From NCBI GenBank assembly GCA_963556145.1, contig OY744462.1, forward strand, positions 8,370,001 through 8,434,000: 64,000 nucleotides of DNA. Direction: 5' to 3'. The notes below the pieces were generated by a model that saw only the letters and a list, made by a program, of their open reading frames with translations, did not search any database and was not told the DNA's origin. Below are positions 1 to 12,087 of this stretch, one piece after another (position 1 is the first letter of the stretch; each line of letters opens with the position of its first letter). The DNA is from Hygrocybe punicea (lineage: Eukaryota > Basidiomycota > Agaricomycetes > Agaricales > Hygrophoraceae). Position numbers and translations under genes: made by a program.

Positions 1-2044
1 ACAGAATATTAGACATTACTCACCATACAAAAGAGAGAAGTTGATGATACACGAAAACGAACCCAGTTCAAGTTGGACGTTTAACTCCGCAGGGTTCACA
101 TGCAATTATCACGTGCCAATGTCAATCGTATTAAGTGAAACATATTACTATTAAGGCTTCTAGTCACTGCACTTTCTGTCTTCAGTATCCAGCTTCTTTG
201 TTTTTGACTGGGCTGAAATAATATCAAGTACACGACTTACCCTGCGACCCTGATCACCCTTTCCCTTTTAACCATTCACAATGAACTGCAATAGAGTGGG
301 CACGGTGGGCTCGTGCAAGCAGGGAGTGGCCATACATGAAGCGGTGGTGGTCTGTTGGCCTGCGGTAAGAGCAGTTGCCATGTTAAGAGTGTGTTGATGG
401 GGATTGTTAGGTCAAGGTTAATAAGTCGAGGGCGGAGGTGCATACTGCCTCCAATGACTCACTGAAGCGTTGAGCGGTCGATCAGGTACGCAGCTAAGCA
501 CTCTTTCCAATGACTCGAAGGCCCATTGAATCGGGCTGGTGAGCCGTGTTGTTGGGTCCGCGTCATAGATTGAGTGTCAAGTTGAGAAATTTTCTCAATC
601 GCAGTGGCAGATCCACCTGAAATTTGAGTTAGAAGAGGACGATGATGACCTCAGGAACCATCAGTCGGTCATCAACGTTGTCAACAGTGGAGACACACCG
701 TTTTCGTAGTATGTAGAATCGCATCAATTTTGTCCTAGTCTTCGCATGACCGTTTCTACGTCCACAAGTAAATTTGAAGCACCTTATGCAAATAATTGAT
801 AACAGAGTAGGTAGCAGGAAAGGGGGAGTAGGCCATGGAGAAAGGGGAATGTTACAGGAAAGTTCGAGTGAAAAATATAATTAAAAATGTCCAAGTTCCA
901 TCCTGTATCTCCTAAAAGTCGTTAGAGGTTGAACGGGTGGTCTAAACAATGGTACTCACCACCGTTGAGGATGTTTGGATGGCTACAAGTCAAGCGGATC
1001 CTCCGCTTGTCAAAACCCTGTAGAACATACTGTATATTGTGAGGTTTTCACAACTAAGGAAAACGGAGACAGAGAGATTCACTTACCGAGCAAGGAAACC
1101 CACGAAAATAGCAATGTAAACCACCAAAACACACTTCCAAATGTTTACGTTCAGCTGATTGTAATCACGGTTGCGGCGAAGGGCGTAGTGGTGGTGGTGG
1201 AGGTGAACTTCGCCGTTCACATTGTATATATCAATCTGAGCATTGCCAATGTTGTTGGTGGTGTACGAGACGTCTCTGGGCATGAGGTGGTGGTGTGTGA
1301 GTAATGGAATGTGAGGAGGATAAAGTGCGAGAATAAAGTGCAAGGACAAGCGCGTCCTAAAGTCACGCGTCCAAAAAGGCAAGTACTTGGATAAGACCTG
1401 AAAACACTCGTTTACGAGTGAAAATAATTTACACAGACACGGTAAAAAAAGAACTCATCTTATTAGACATCCCATCATACTGATTTTCCGCACTTGGCCG
1501 CCAAGGATAGGTATCCCTGGTGTATTGTAGCATAAACAGTCTCTTTGAAGCCGAAACAAGCAAACACGATTCCTACCTCCACATCTTCCGCCGCCACCAC
1601 CACCACACGTTCCTTCCACCCAGTTCCGATGCTTATAATTTGCCAACATACCTTCTTCAGATCGAGTACACATATGATAACATGTATACTCGATTTTATC
1701 ACCTTCCAATGAAAGACTATCTTGAAATAGTCCCGTTCACAAAGAGTCGCTCTTAGAAAATGAAGTGATTAAGCTATAACTTGAAACAGCAGTAAAATAA
1801 ATTATCATCCTCTGGCTTTCCTGGTGAACACAGAGAAAAATGATAATGTACCTGTGAACTTCGGTCCTCATCAGCACCATGCCATTTGTGGTCAACTTCG
1901 CATCAGCATCGTTCCCATACTTGGCGCCCCGGTTCTTCTGTCATCATAGATGTTACTTGTCACCAGGTGTTGGCTTTGTTGTATGCACTGGCTTCATTGG
2001 CATTGTGTTGTCAGATCCCCTTTGTCTTGTAAGAACATCATGAT
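1..2044. other. No recognised gene; His-codon-rich stretches
   Basis: I see no convincing gene here. Short open frames exist on both strands, several starting only from non-ATG codons, and none shows a known domain. Two short GGT/CAC-rich tracts (about 1187-1205 and 1593-1607) would encode histidine runs and look like low-complexity sequence. The left end of hAT-1 should lie near the right edge of this stretch, but I could not find a convincing terminal repeat. Confidence 0.4.
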
Positions 2045-2247
2045 TCAAAGGAGTGGAAGAGAACCGTAGGGCTCAGGAAACAGTGTCTCTCCCTTTGATC
2101 TTGAGTGGTGCGAGAGGAGCTTGTAGAGCTTTAGAAGAGGTGGCACAGCAAACATTGGCGGAAAACTCCCAATTAGGAAGCATATTCTAAATCTAAATCT
2201 ATACGGTAGACGAATTACACTATTGAGTATATGCCAGGACCCCCGAG

Positions 2248-5095
2248 TCAATCTTCGTCGCAAGTGATGGATTGAATGGCATGGTCCAAGCCATCTTGAA
2301 AATCTCCCTCGAGTAACTTCTGCAGGAGGTCATCCTCTGGGTCATCCACAACCATTAACTTCTCTGGCGTCATCCAAGCATCTGTAAAATTGAGATGGTC
2401 TTGCTTCAGATGAAATTTTACCATCTGGAGAGCTTCCATCAGGAGAGGACTGATCCGATTCCTCCACTTGGTGTCTGTTTCAGCACTTGAGGAAAATATA
2501 TGTTCACAAGGAACAGCAGATGCTTGAATTGGAAGATAGTCCATGGCTATCGCAAAAAGGGTGGGGAAAGAAGGTCTGTTAACCTACAATACCTTTTAGT
2601 ATTTGATGTATACTCAATGTCACTGCGTACCTCCCAAAATTTGAGAATGTCAACATTCTTTGGCGACACTGGCGCCGTGATATAAGCCTGATACTCTTGA
2701 TCAACGGTTTGCACATCCTTGCTAGATCCACCAATCTCCATGTCGTCACCAAGGCCATATTGTGCCGCAAGTGACATATATTTCGGCATCTCTCTGGCAT
2801 CCTGGTTTGCTTCGGGGGTCTGTGTTGGCTGTTCTTCAGTGTTACTGACTTTCTCGTGGTATTTAATCATCTTTTGAAAGTAGTGAGAATGTTTCAAAGC
2901 ATAGCGCCACATAAATAGACTTGCTGTTTGACGAATCTTCAATTCGGCCATTTGGATGTATTCCATGTCCCAATGTTTCTTGATCCAGTTCATGCGCATT
3001 GCAGGGTTTAGGACTGTATATGGTTATTAGATATTGGCACCTCGGAATCCACGTAAGTATTTACCCATTGCAATAATATATGCCGGAGTGCGATCCATTT
3101 GGCCATAATACCTAGTAGCCCAATCTAGCCCAGGTTGGATGACCGGCTTCAAATTTGGGTGTTCCAGAATCATTTTATCCCACATTGACATGAATGACTC
3201 AAATGCAGGGATGGCGCCGGACAATATTGGCATTCTCTCGCCCGACATCACTTGCTGTACTACATGAGGGACCTGTTGGTAGAATACAGAATCAGGGTAT
3301 GTCTCATGGCCCACGTCGTTACTTACGCTCAAAACAACCTCTATATCCTGCATCTTGGACCAGTCATGAGAAGAGAGTTGGTCCTTTGCAAGGTCATTGT
3401 TGTTAGGAAGAGCGAGGAAGTAATCAACCGCCTGGTAAATTACTTCTAGCAAGGAAAAGGAAATTCAGTGAAATGGGGGCATACCGGGTGAAGCTCACGG
3501 AGTCTGTTTAGCATGTGATAAACAGAATCCCATCGCGTCTTCACATCTCGCAAGAGCTGCAGATGCTTAACTTTGACGATTTTAGGAGGATTCCCTTCCT
3601 TGAACCACCTCTTAGCATTGCCATTTGTGATTACCTCACCGAAGGCATCTCGCCGCGAGCCTGACCCTCGAATAGCTCGGACAACCGCGCGAGCATGAGA
3701 TATGGGATTAGGTGCCACCGGTTCAGTGTCCATAAGAGCAGGGGTGTCAGTCGTACCAGTATTAGAAATGCCAAGTATGACTCGCCCGGAACTAAGGTCG
3801 ACAACGTGACCATAACACATGATCTTGCGTTCAGCCGCATCAAAAGCAATATCACAACCTGTAAATATCCTTTCAAGCGCCCTCATCATAGTCTCGTTGT
3901 TTGATGCATTGTCCAAAGTGAAATGCCCAGCCTAAGTTGAAAAATGTGTCGACTCAGAATTGTCTCCCTATTAGTTTTCACTTAATAGGCTTACCTTAAC
4001 GGTGATCCCAGCCCTGTCAAGAAGTTGTATGACCATTGCAGCAAGTGATTCGCCATCATGACCACCATGGAGGCGGTGAAATGCAATTAGTGATGCTTTG
4101 AGTTGTAAAGAAGTCGTCCCCCGAACTTTGGCGATCCAGTGGGCGGTTAGTGCGAGATAAGGGTGGCGGTTTTGATTTGACCACACATCTGCCGTAAATG
4201 AAATTTGTCCTACAGAATCCTACAGAATGTGGATGAGAAACGGTCGCACAGAACAAGGAACACCTACCGCAAGCTGGCCCTTTAGGACCTGAAAATAATT
4301 TTTCCACACTTCAATGATTAGCTCACACAGCTTCGTTCTGTGAGGAATCATGTTCTCTCTTAAGTCATTTCATAGAAGGATAAGAAGACGCCTAAATTCG
4401 GGACATTCAACGAGGTTTAGAGACTTCAAGAGTAGGCTAACGGTGAGTATAATAACTTCAACTGTAGATAAAAACATACCTGATCATCGGCTATCATGAA
4501 ATTTAACAATGCCTTGTGAAAGGTAAGTTCGTCAAACTTCTCGGGCTCTGATGGAGCCTCACTAGCCATGGTTCCTTGTGATCGAGCTTGCAACACCAGT
4601 CCTGGTAATAAAATTTTCCATCCTTCTTCCTTCGCTACTGATCTGTATAGTTCAATGTGGTACTTTTCGATATGGGGTCAGAGAGATGTTGTTGAAGTGT
4701 TCTTTGAGAACTCGTAATTGATGGATGACGACCATTGAGTTGGATTGGCAGCTCTGGCCTCCCTGCCAATGATGTGTCGATAAGTCTGAAAACTGAAGAG
4801 GAAATAAAACTTACTTGCAAAATTTACAGATTTTTTTGCCCGTCTCTGGGTCGGTTTTGAAGAAATACTGAATGTCGGCTGCACCCGCCTTCCATACAAT
4901 AGAGACACTCGGGTTGTTGACTTGGATGTCACGGTGACTATCTGTTGTATCTCAAGCGCTCTGACGGGCACGGGCTGGTGCGGGTTCTTCGGTCTCGCTG
5001 CCAGAGACGTCCTCTAGTGGAAAGTACTCTCCTTCTTCAGGTTCCTGGAGGGCATTGGCTTGGGTACGGTTGACTCGACAAGCGCGGGGTGCCAT
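2248..5095 (-). pseudogene. hAT-1 transposase (BED finger to hATC), with in-frame stop
   Basis: This encodes a cut-and-paste hAT transposase. Exon 1 starts at 5095 and carries a BED-type zinc finger (VWKAG...IQYFF...KICKFCK). An intron follows with donor GTAAGT. Downstream exons give the transposase core, and the C-terminus (about 2544-2248) has the hAT dimerisation domain, recognisable by ASAVPCEHIFSSSAETD and KWRNRISPLLME. The split frames at 4186, 3916, 3452 and 2999 fit short introns. An in-frame TGA lies about 48 codons in, after RARQSA and before the BED finger. The same TGA is present in the second copy, so it predates the duplication or marks an unrecognised splice. Family assignment is firm; activity is doubtful. 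Confidence 0.8.
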
Positions 5096-7632
5096 AGTTG
5101 GTAGTCGTAGTAGTAAGTAGAGGTTACAGGTTACAGAGGCAAATTAGATCTTGCATTTATATAGAGGAAAGTGACTGATCCAATGCTATGGTTTTTTTTT
5201 CCCTAGCTGACAGATATCCACCTAGTGTTTGAGTCGGTTAGTTAATTTCACTGTGGATTTACGACATAACACCAATAGTCAGTTAGAATTTCACTGTGGC
5301 AGCGAATGTGCCAAAAAACGCCCCCAACTCCACAGAACCACCAAACTCAACAGCAGCAACAACGAACAATCCCCACAGCTCCTCGGGACACACCAGTAGG
5401 GGTAAACATCAAAAGACTGAACATATCATTGTCAACGGGTCCAAAACAAATTTCTGAGGCATATTGTAGAACAGGTGGGGTTGTAATCTACAGGCAAAAG
5501 CTACTCAAATTCAGAAGTCTATAGTCCATGGGAATCCACATCGCTGCGAACATAATCCACACCGCGGCAAACATAATGAAACGAAAATGCCGACCACATG
5601 TGCCCATCAAGCAGTGGCTGCTGCCACATCACTCTACTGCCGCTCCGCAACCTGCAGATAAAATTATCGTCTCCAATCTTCGGCAAGACGTAAATGAAAC
5701 TCAAACCTGCTTGTCCTGCTCCGTAGTAATCACTCATCAGTCGCGTGACACCAGCGACGACTACTTTGTCTGCTGCAGCTGAAGGACAAGTGGCCAGGTT
5801 TGTCTAGAATGTCCCATGTACATATGGCTTGTTGATTCGCAATGAAGGAACGGTGGACCTCGAGGAAGACATGGAGGGAAGGGAGGTCAAAGATGCAAAA
5901 ATGACCGAGGGATGCCAAAGATGGCCACTGGTATTGAACAAGTTTGATGTCGTGAGAGGCGAGGCTGAGAGCAAGTTGTGATGGCACACATATTCTTCAT
6001 GTAGTCACGTTGCGAACAAAACTTTCGGTGTTTTGACGGGAGCGGCTCTTTGCAGTCTTGAACATCGCAACAAGGATGGCCCATATCAATTCTATCTGTG
6101 ACAGTCAAACGCAATGCCTCTACCAAACAAGAGTTAGCTATTACCGGAGACGAAAACCGATAGGTATGGGCTCACCGACGACACCAGCTTCATTTTCATG
6201 AAGCTTGCAACATAAATTACAAGCATGGTTCCAGTATTCCTGTCCAGGGCCTACCATTGCTGCTGTCCGCAATTCAAGAGCAGCTCAAAGCCGTTGGGCT
6301 TGGTCGGCAGCAGCATGTGGTAGGCTGAGGGTGGCATTGCATTCGTTGCGATCTAACAGCAGTGCATGGATAAAAAATGCATCCCAAACGTGATCGCAGG
6401 TCATCGTGAATTCGTATGGCCATTCTAATGGCAAGATCTGAGCTGTCGGGTGGTCAACGTCGAGATTGTATATCCGTGCCAAGTTCATTGCCAAAACCCT
6501 TGAAAATTCATGAAGAAGATGCAAAAACATTTTTATTATTTGTGCTCACCACGTGCACACCATCATATTTGCAAATGTTTCAATAAGGCATGTCTCGACG
6601 AAGTAGTGCATCGAAATCTGAACAATTGGAGGGACCCCAGGATAATACAAGCAAGTGGTTTCGTCTTGATGAACATAATAATTGGAATAATATCGGGTCT
6701 TGCAAGCTATACGGGTGATCAACAAGCAACGCCATAACCGTATGAAGAGTAAGATTTACTGATACATATTGCTGAATACGACCAAACGGGTATTGCTCCC
6801 ATATCCCGTGTAAACAAGACAGCTTCGTAGCGCGTGAGATCCACAAGTTCCCAAGTATTTGTTTTAAGCAGTCCTCTCGAGTTGATGCTGCACTTAAGGT
6901 CCGAACAGACATTGATTGGTGGGAAAAGGTCATAAAAACCTGTAATGCGAGTTTACATTATAGTCCTAAAGGTGTTTAAGTGATGATCAGCTTACCGATG
7001 CCGAAGTCGAGGCCATGTTCAAGGAATAATGGCAGGAGAGATGCATTTCTTAGTGGTGCGTTGTACTGGTTATCCTCATGATTCCTCCATGCAACAAGGA
7101 ATAACAGGCGAAGACTCCTCCAGATCTCCGACACCACTCCTCCATCAACAGCGAGTACAACTCCAAGGAAGCTAGTAGCATCAGCAGGGAGATGGAGAGG
7201 GGGATCAGATGATTCTGGTGATTGGCTCTGTGAGAGGCATTGACGAAGATGGGAAATGACTGAAATGAATGTTGCAAGTTGAAAGAATGATAGAACCTGA
7301 ACAATGTCGGGATTTTCATTGAGAACTTCGAGCAACAGTGATAGCGACATGATAAAAGTGAAGGAGTTGAATTACTAATAAGATTCGCAACCGGTTGCTA
7401 AGCGTTGAATGATTACATAAGTGCTCAAAAAAATGCGATCAGTCTCGTGGACCTAGGTCCCTGTGCAAATTATTGCGGGTGGAGCGGTCCGAGTCGACTT
7501 CCGGTCGAGGCTGAACTCATAGTCATGACTATTTTAGTCGACTTTGTCCCAGGATCAGCTAGGTTGGCTTGGTTACAACACGTGACCAGCTTCGGCTTCC
7601 AGCCGGCTTTTAGCCGAGTTGCGGCAACACTA
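4566..7632 (-). repeat. 3.07-kb inverted repeat, left arm
   Basis: This arm matches 15711-18777 on the opposite strand with the sum of paired coordinates always 23343, so there are no indels across about 3.07 kb. Only a few substitutions were seen (for example near 7500 and 4866). The spacer between the arms is 7633-15710, about 8.1 kb. Confidence 0.9.
5519..7350 (-). CDS. CxC5/CxC6 cysteine-cluster protein, copy 1 (cargo of hAT-1)
   Basis: This resembles the CxC5 and CxC6 cysteine-cluster proteins described in fungi next to KDZ transposases. The start at 7350 opens MSLSLLLEVLNENP. Several short introns join exons that contain a C-x-x-C (CITC) followed by KTRYYSNYYVHQ, a CDHVWDAF block, a PCC-x4-C pair, and C-x-Q-x5-NMCAITTCSQP near the C-terminus. 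These conserved Cys positions should bind zinc. An in-frame TGA follows QAQRL in both copies and sits one transition from CGA. The C-terminal boundary is uncertain. Carriage inside an element with hAT ends is unexpected. Function is unknown; a chromatin or DNA-targeting role is only a guess from the family's association with transposases. Confidence 0.65.
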
Positions 7633-8530
7633 GCCTGGGATAAAGCACTAAGTGAGCCAACAACCATCCCAAACAAGGCCAATGCCCCATGATGAGGATG
7701 CATCAACAAAGATGACAGAAGAACTGGGAGCAGGGCGAGGAGAAATTGTCATACCACACCAAGCTTCAGAAAGCTGCATGCACCACCAAGAAATCTTGGC
7801 AAGGCTGTCAGAGGGAATGTGGAGCTTGGTGAAAGGGGAGGGGCAGGATGAGAATGCGGACCAAAACCAGTAAAGCAAAGGGAGATGGTTATGACTAGCA
7901 AGGAAAATGATGGAGCAGTGGTTCAAAGAGCCGACAATGGACTCGCATTCTTTACAAGTAACAGAGGCTCCTGGCAACCAACCCTTCAGAAACTTTGCAT
8001 GTTTGGAATCTGGAATGGAGACCGATTTATCCGTCAGGTTCCAGCAGAAGCTGATATAATTGAAAGTGAAAGTGAACGGAAGGCATTTGCCTGGCTTCTT
8101 CGACCACAGCCATCCTAGATTATCTGTGACTTCCCAGATGAGAGACTCATTGTGTGAGTATGACCAAGGACCTTTGTGGGAAGGCAAGAGTGGAAAGTGC
8201 CAGAATGTGAAGTCGTCTGCCCATTTCAAAATGTCATTGACTTTTTTGTAGATGTAAATATAAATGATACCGTCTGAACAATGACCAAAGATTCCTGACA
8301 AACTAGAGCAGCTGAAACAGCAGCAATGATCCATGTGGATGAGATAGTGCCAGGAAATGCACACATGTAAATGATCTTTGGGGGCCACAGGCATGTGGCG
8401 ATGGGCGGCTTCAACCACAACTTGACAGCTGTGGGGAGCATTGAGGACACAAATGAAACAGTTGATGAAGCTGCCCCAGTCACAAATGAAGGTGGTAGGG
8501 TTGATTTCAGAATTTATGGATGATGTGAAG

Positions 8531-8572
8531 TAGTGTTGCCTAAAACTGGTTGACTGGTTTTAGGCAACACTA
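8531..8572. mobile_element. 42-bp TIR-only hAT micro-element with perfect 8-bp TSD
   Basis: Two perfect 16-bp inverted arms (TAGTGTTGCCTAAAAC and its complement) flank a 10-bp centre. The unit is bordered on both sides by the same 8 bases, ATGTGAAG (8523-8530 and 8573-8580). The first ten bases equal the terminus of hAT-1. It interrupts the RT ORF, whose frame is restored when the unit and one target copy are removed. Confidence 0.9.
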
Positions 8573-8641
8573 ATGTGAAGGGATCATTACGAGGGAAAGA
8601 ATGGTCCTGAATAAGGTGCTGTTTCTTGGGTTTATCAAAAC

Positions 8642-11600
8642 CAGTGTTGGTCTTAAGGGTTAAGGGTTATTAATGTTTAAGGGTTAATATGATTCTAAGA
8701 CTAAGGGTTAACATCACTGGCGGTCGATCATAAGGGTTAACTAAGCCTTAGAATCAGTGAGTCAGGGGATACTGGGAAAATGAAATTCATAGTGCCTAAC
8801 CGACAGCAATGCCCCCTTCAAAGGGGCCTATATGGGATCATTTCCTGGCCAGTGACAAACAGAATGGCTCACATCTTCGTGCTCACTGTCTTGGTTGCAT
8901 AGAGAAGCGACGACCAAATGGAGAAATTGTGGAACTTGACGATCATGGAAGACCGAAGCTCTCATCAGAATCATGGGTGATTGAAGGTAGGTAACACCTA
9001 CCTAATGCCAAGGACTTGCTGACATACATCCGAAGCATGTAAAGCTGGCGTCGGCAGTGTACTCGGGGTCAAAGACTCCATGATTGCCCATATCCTCGGT
9101 AAGGGTGGCAATTCTCCATGCCCAAACGCATCTTCAGAGGCCCGAAAAACCGCTAAGAAGCTGAGAAAGGGTAAGGGGAAGCGAACACGGGATGACTCTG
9201 GCAGTGACAGCGACTCGGATGACGACAATGACAAAAAACCAAAAAGAAAGCTACTCACTAAGGTTGAGACTTCAATGAAACAGTCTCAGCTCAAAGTGTT
9301 CCAAGGAATCCAGGTCCCCTTCACACGAGAGCAGGAGAAAACTGTTCAGAAGCAGTTCCTTCGTGCAACTATATCGGCTAATCTGCCATTTCGATGGGTT
9401 GACGATCCTGAGGTTATTCTTCTCTTTATACTCTTCCGGTCCACTGCAGGTGATGTCATGCCTTCACGCAAGCAAATCGCTGGTCAGCTTCTCGATAATG
9501 CAAATGTGGAGGTCACTAAGCGGGTGAAGGCTGAGTTGCAAGGTAAGTATGCAGTCATAGCCTCGGATGGGTGGAAGGACGACTCGAGAAATTCAGTGAG
9601 CGGTGTAAACCTATCTGTCGATGGCAAGGTAAGACTATCTTTGCACCGTTGCCCACTAAAAACTCACCATTGACCTGTGAAGACATATCTTGTCGATCTG
9701 ATCTTGGCAAATGCACATCGGAAGGATGGGGCATCCATGTGTGAAGCGTTCGGAGGCATGATTGACAGGGCCGAGGATTTGTACCATGTATGCATTGTGG
9801 CTTTCTGTTGTGATAATGATGGTGGTAGTCAGCGAGGACGAAAGGATCTTGTGTTAAAGCGGCCATGGTTATTTGGCCCACCATGTTGTGCACATCAGGT
9901 GAATTCGATCCAGATCCTTGTCCATCGAATTAGAGCTAATCACACCCTGCAGTTCCAACTGATCCTTGGAGATTATTTTACTGAGAACAAGGAAGCCGCT
10001 GGGACTGCGGAAGAAGCAACCGATCTTATTGGTTGGGTCCTCAACCATGGATTTGTGCGATCCATTTTCAATGAAACCCAAGCCGAGATCTCCACCCCAC
10101 CTGGCAAGGTTCTTGCATTCCTTGTCGCCAACATGACTTGTTGGAATACACATTTCATTGCTTTTGACCACTTATTCGACTTGAAGGATCCTATGCGTTG
10201 GGCCGTGATTTCACGAAAGCAAGATATAATTGCAGGGCAGGTTGGTGCAGAAAAGAATCGTCAGAAGAAACAGAAGCTCGAGAAAGATGCAGTCACTCAC
10301 TGTGAGCTCATAGATGATGGAGGGTTTTGGTGTCGCCTGAAGTCTGTCATCGATGACCTTGAGCCTATCTGCCTGGGTCTGAACATGAATCAAACCGATG
10401 CAATGCGTCCAGACCAGGCCCTCTTGACGTTTGCAGGTATCTTCTTGTATTTCCAGAGATACTCGAGGCCATCAGTTGCGAGCGGCATGATGAAAAGAAT
10501 TGAAAAGCGGTGGAAAGCTCTGGATCAGCCGATGTTCATGCTGGTACTTGTGCTCAATCCATTCAAGGGCGTTGCACGATTTGGGGACAAAGCCGCCATC
10601 AGTCCATTCACCCTGCACACCATTCTATTAGAGGTAAGGTTATTCTCATTTGTGTCTACATACATCACTGGTTACTTCATACATACAGACTTACCGCCGT
10701 GTCCATTCTCAACCATCCAAAGTTCCCCATTCTGAAGAGGAAGAGCAGCAATATAAATCTACACGTGAGAGGAAGGAGAAGGATGTCTCGGAGGCCTTCC
10801 TGAGCTACCTTAACTCAAAAGGAGTATTTAGCGACTGGGAGAAAAACAAGGACATCTTCCAATGAGTCCATGTCAGTCATTCGTCTCATATCACTGATCT
10901 ACAACTCACCAATTCCAGGGAGCTAACCCCCTCGCCATGTGGAGAGCATTTCTCCAAACACCGTCTGTCTCTGAGCTTGCTGACTTTGCAACGCTCCTGC
11001 TCAGTATATCAGTAAACCAGGCCGGGTTAGAGCATAGTTTTTCTGACCTTAAGATCAAGAAAACTCGCTTGCGGAATCGTATGAAACTGCCAACGCTTGA
11101 GAAGATGTCCAAGGTTCGTGCTGCAGTACAAAAAACTCACCATGTTGTTCTCACACGCATGTGCAGGTTGGTGCCGACATTCGTGCATCACAGAAAGATG
11201 CCAGATTTGTAGATGACCGGATGAAGCGGCAAAACCACGACAAGGCGAAGGTTGCTGAGCTTCTTGCAGTACCCCGATATGCAGATGTCTTGGATGATGA
11301 TGGCGACATTAGCGATGACAACGGAGTGGCACCCGAGAAGGCACAGTCAGGCCTGGTAAAATCTCGTACAGGTTGGCGAAAGGAGATGGAAAAATGGGTT
11401 GATCAGGAACAAGATCGAGATGAGGATGATGAAAATGACTTAGCAGACAGGTTGTACAGTCGCCAGCGCTCCAAATGGTTGCCACGGTCACTGGAACTGC
11501 TGTTTGGGGGGCGAAAGGAAACGGACATCGAAGAGCAAGTGAGGTGGATCCGCAGGCAGCAGGCATACACAGAGGAGGCAAGACTAATGGAGTTGCTCGC

Positions 11601-11796
11601 AGATGAGGAAGCGGATGGGGAGAAGATACCAGACGATGGAGAATTGGAGGGATCAGGCGACGACTTCGATGGGTGATACCATATTTGGACGGAGTCTTAA
11701 TAACCCCTTAGAATCAAGTCTTATTAAGGGTAGTAATTAAGAGTTAACCCTTAACCAAAAAATCCGGGGTTAATAACCCCTTAGAATCCAACACTG
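8642..11796 (+). mobile_element. hAT-2, complete hAT transposon with perfect TSD
   Basis: This 3,155-bp element is flanked by identical 8-bp copies of ATCAAAAC at 8634-8641 and 11797-11804. Both termini begin CAGTGTTGG when read inward. The subterminal regions carry repeated variants of TTAAGGGTTA and ATTCTAAGGGGTTATTA in both orientations, plausible transposase-binding sites. One transposase gene fills the interior. Intact target copies suggest a fairly recent insertion into the retroelement ORF. Confidence 0.92.
8809..11676 (+). CDS. hAT-2 transposase
   Basis: This is a hAT transposase that catalyses excision and insertion of hAT-2. Exon 1 begins at ATG 8809 (MPPSKGPIWDHF) with a BED-like Cys pair (AHCLGC). 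Later exons give an acidic and basic linker, SDGWKDDSRNSVSG (likely first catalytic Asp), FCCDNDGGSQRGR (second Asp region) and the C-terminal dimerisation segment NQAGLEHSFSDLKIKK then RLRNRMKLPTLEKM. The tail is strongly acidic (GDISDDNG, DEDDEND, DGELEGSGDDFDG). Introns are short GT..AG, for example near 9630-9680, 10633-10688 and 11115-11167. One junction near 10866, where DIFQ is followed by TGA, does not resolve cleanly and may be a stop or a non-standard splice. Otherwise the frame looks intact. Confidence 0.85.
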
Positions 11797-12087
11797 ATCA
11801 AAACAGATACTGAGAGGGGTGGTGCAATAAGGTCCGAACAGCAAGAAAGATTTCTTAGGGGTCTAACCATGGGAATATCTCCCTGCAGATGTTTCTTTTA
11901 TAATATATTCATCAATTATGGAAGGGTTATCAAGAGCAGACTTGTGATTGTTTGGGTGAAAGACTTTTGGAATAGAAGAAGAGACTCTGAGGTGAAAACC
12001 GAAATGTAAACCTTCAGCTGGTTCAAGCATATTCTGCTACACCTCCTCTCCAACACCAGATGCTGTGCCTCTATCTTTTCTAGCTCT

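Larger units (their letters stand above)
2248..7632 (-). mobile_element. hAT-1 copy 1: hAT transposon with CxC5/CxC6 gene as cargo
   Basis: The element reads on the minus strand. Its 5' terminus is at 7632, where the plus strand ends in CGGCAACACTA; read inward this is TAGTGTTGCCG, a typical hAT end. From that end inward come a CxC5/CxC6 gene (about 7350-5519) and then a BED-finger hAT transposase (5095-2248). The first 3,067 bp are nearly identical to the inverted copy at 15,711-18,777, with constant spacing and only a few substitutions. The other terminus near 2,000 was not found, so the left boundary given is only the transposase stop. The element interrupts the RNase H end of a retroelement ORF. 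Confidence 0.75.
7640..12060 (-). pseudogene. Reverse transcriptase/RNase H ORF of a retroelement, broken by two insertions
   Basis: Read on the minus strand, and skipping hAT-2 (8642-11796) and the 42-bp element (8531-8572), one frame runs from about 11990 to 7648. It shows an N-terminal block (DEYIIKETSAGRYS), QDHSFPRN, SSINSEINP, CDWGSF, the polymerase motif KWADDFTFW, LGW-x-WSKK and an RNase H start VDASSSWGIG. This is the RT family common in agaricomycete genomes, possibly DIRS/tyrosine-recombinase type. A TAG at 11863-11865 and truncation at 7640 by hAT-1 make it non-functional. The frame continues exactly when each insertion and one target copy are removed, which confirms both insertion points. 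Confidence 0.75.

Noticed and set aside
1083..1382. His-rich minus-strand frame as a metal-binding protein
   Set aside because: Short, no conserved context, and explained by a GGT/CAC tract.
1995..2015. TTGTGTTGTCA as the missing left terminus of hAT-1
   Set aside because: Only 8 of 11 bases match and the flank does not repeat the sequence beside 7632.
8642..8710. Telomere-like TTAAGGG words
   Set aside because: They are irregular, occur at both ends of hAT-2 in both orientations, and lie inside the target duplication, so they are subterminal transposon repeats.
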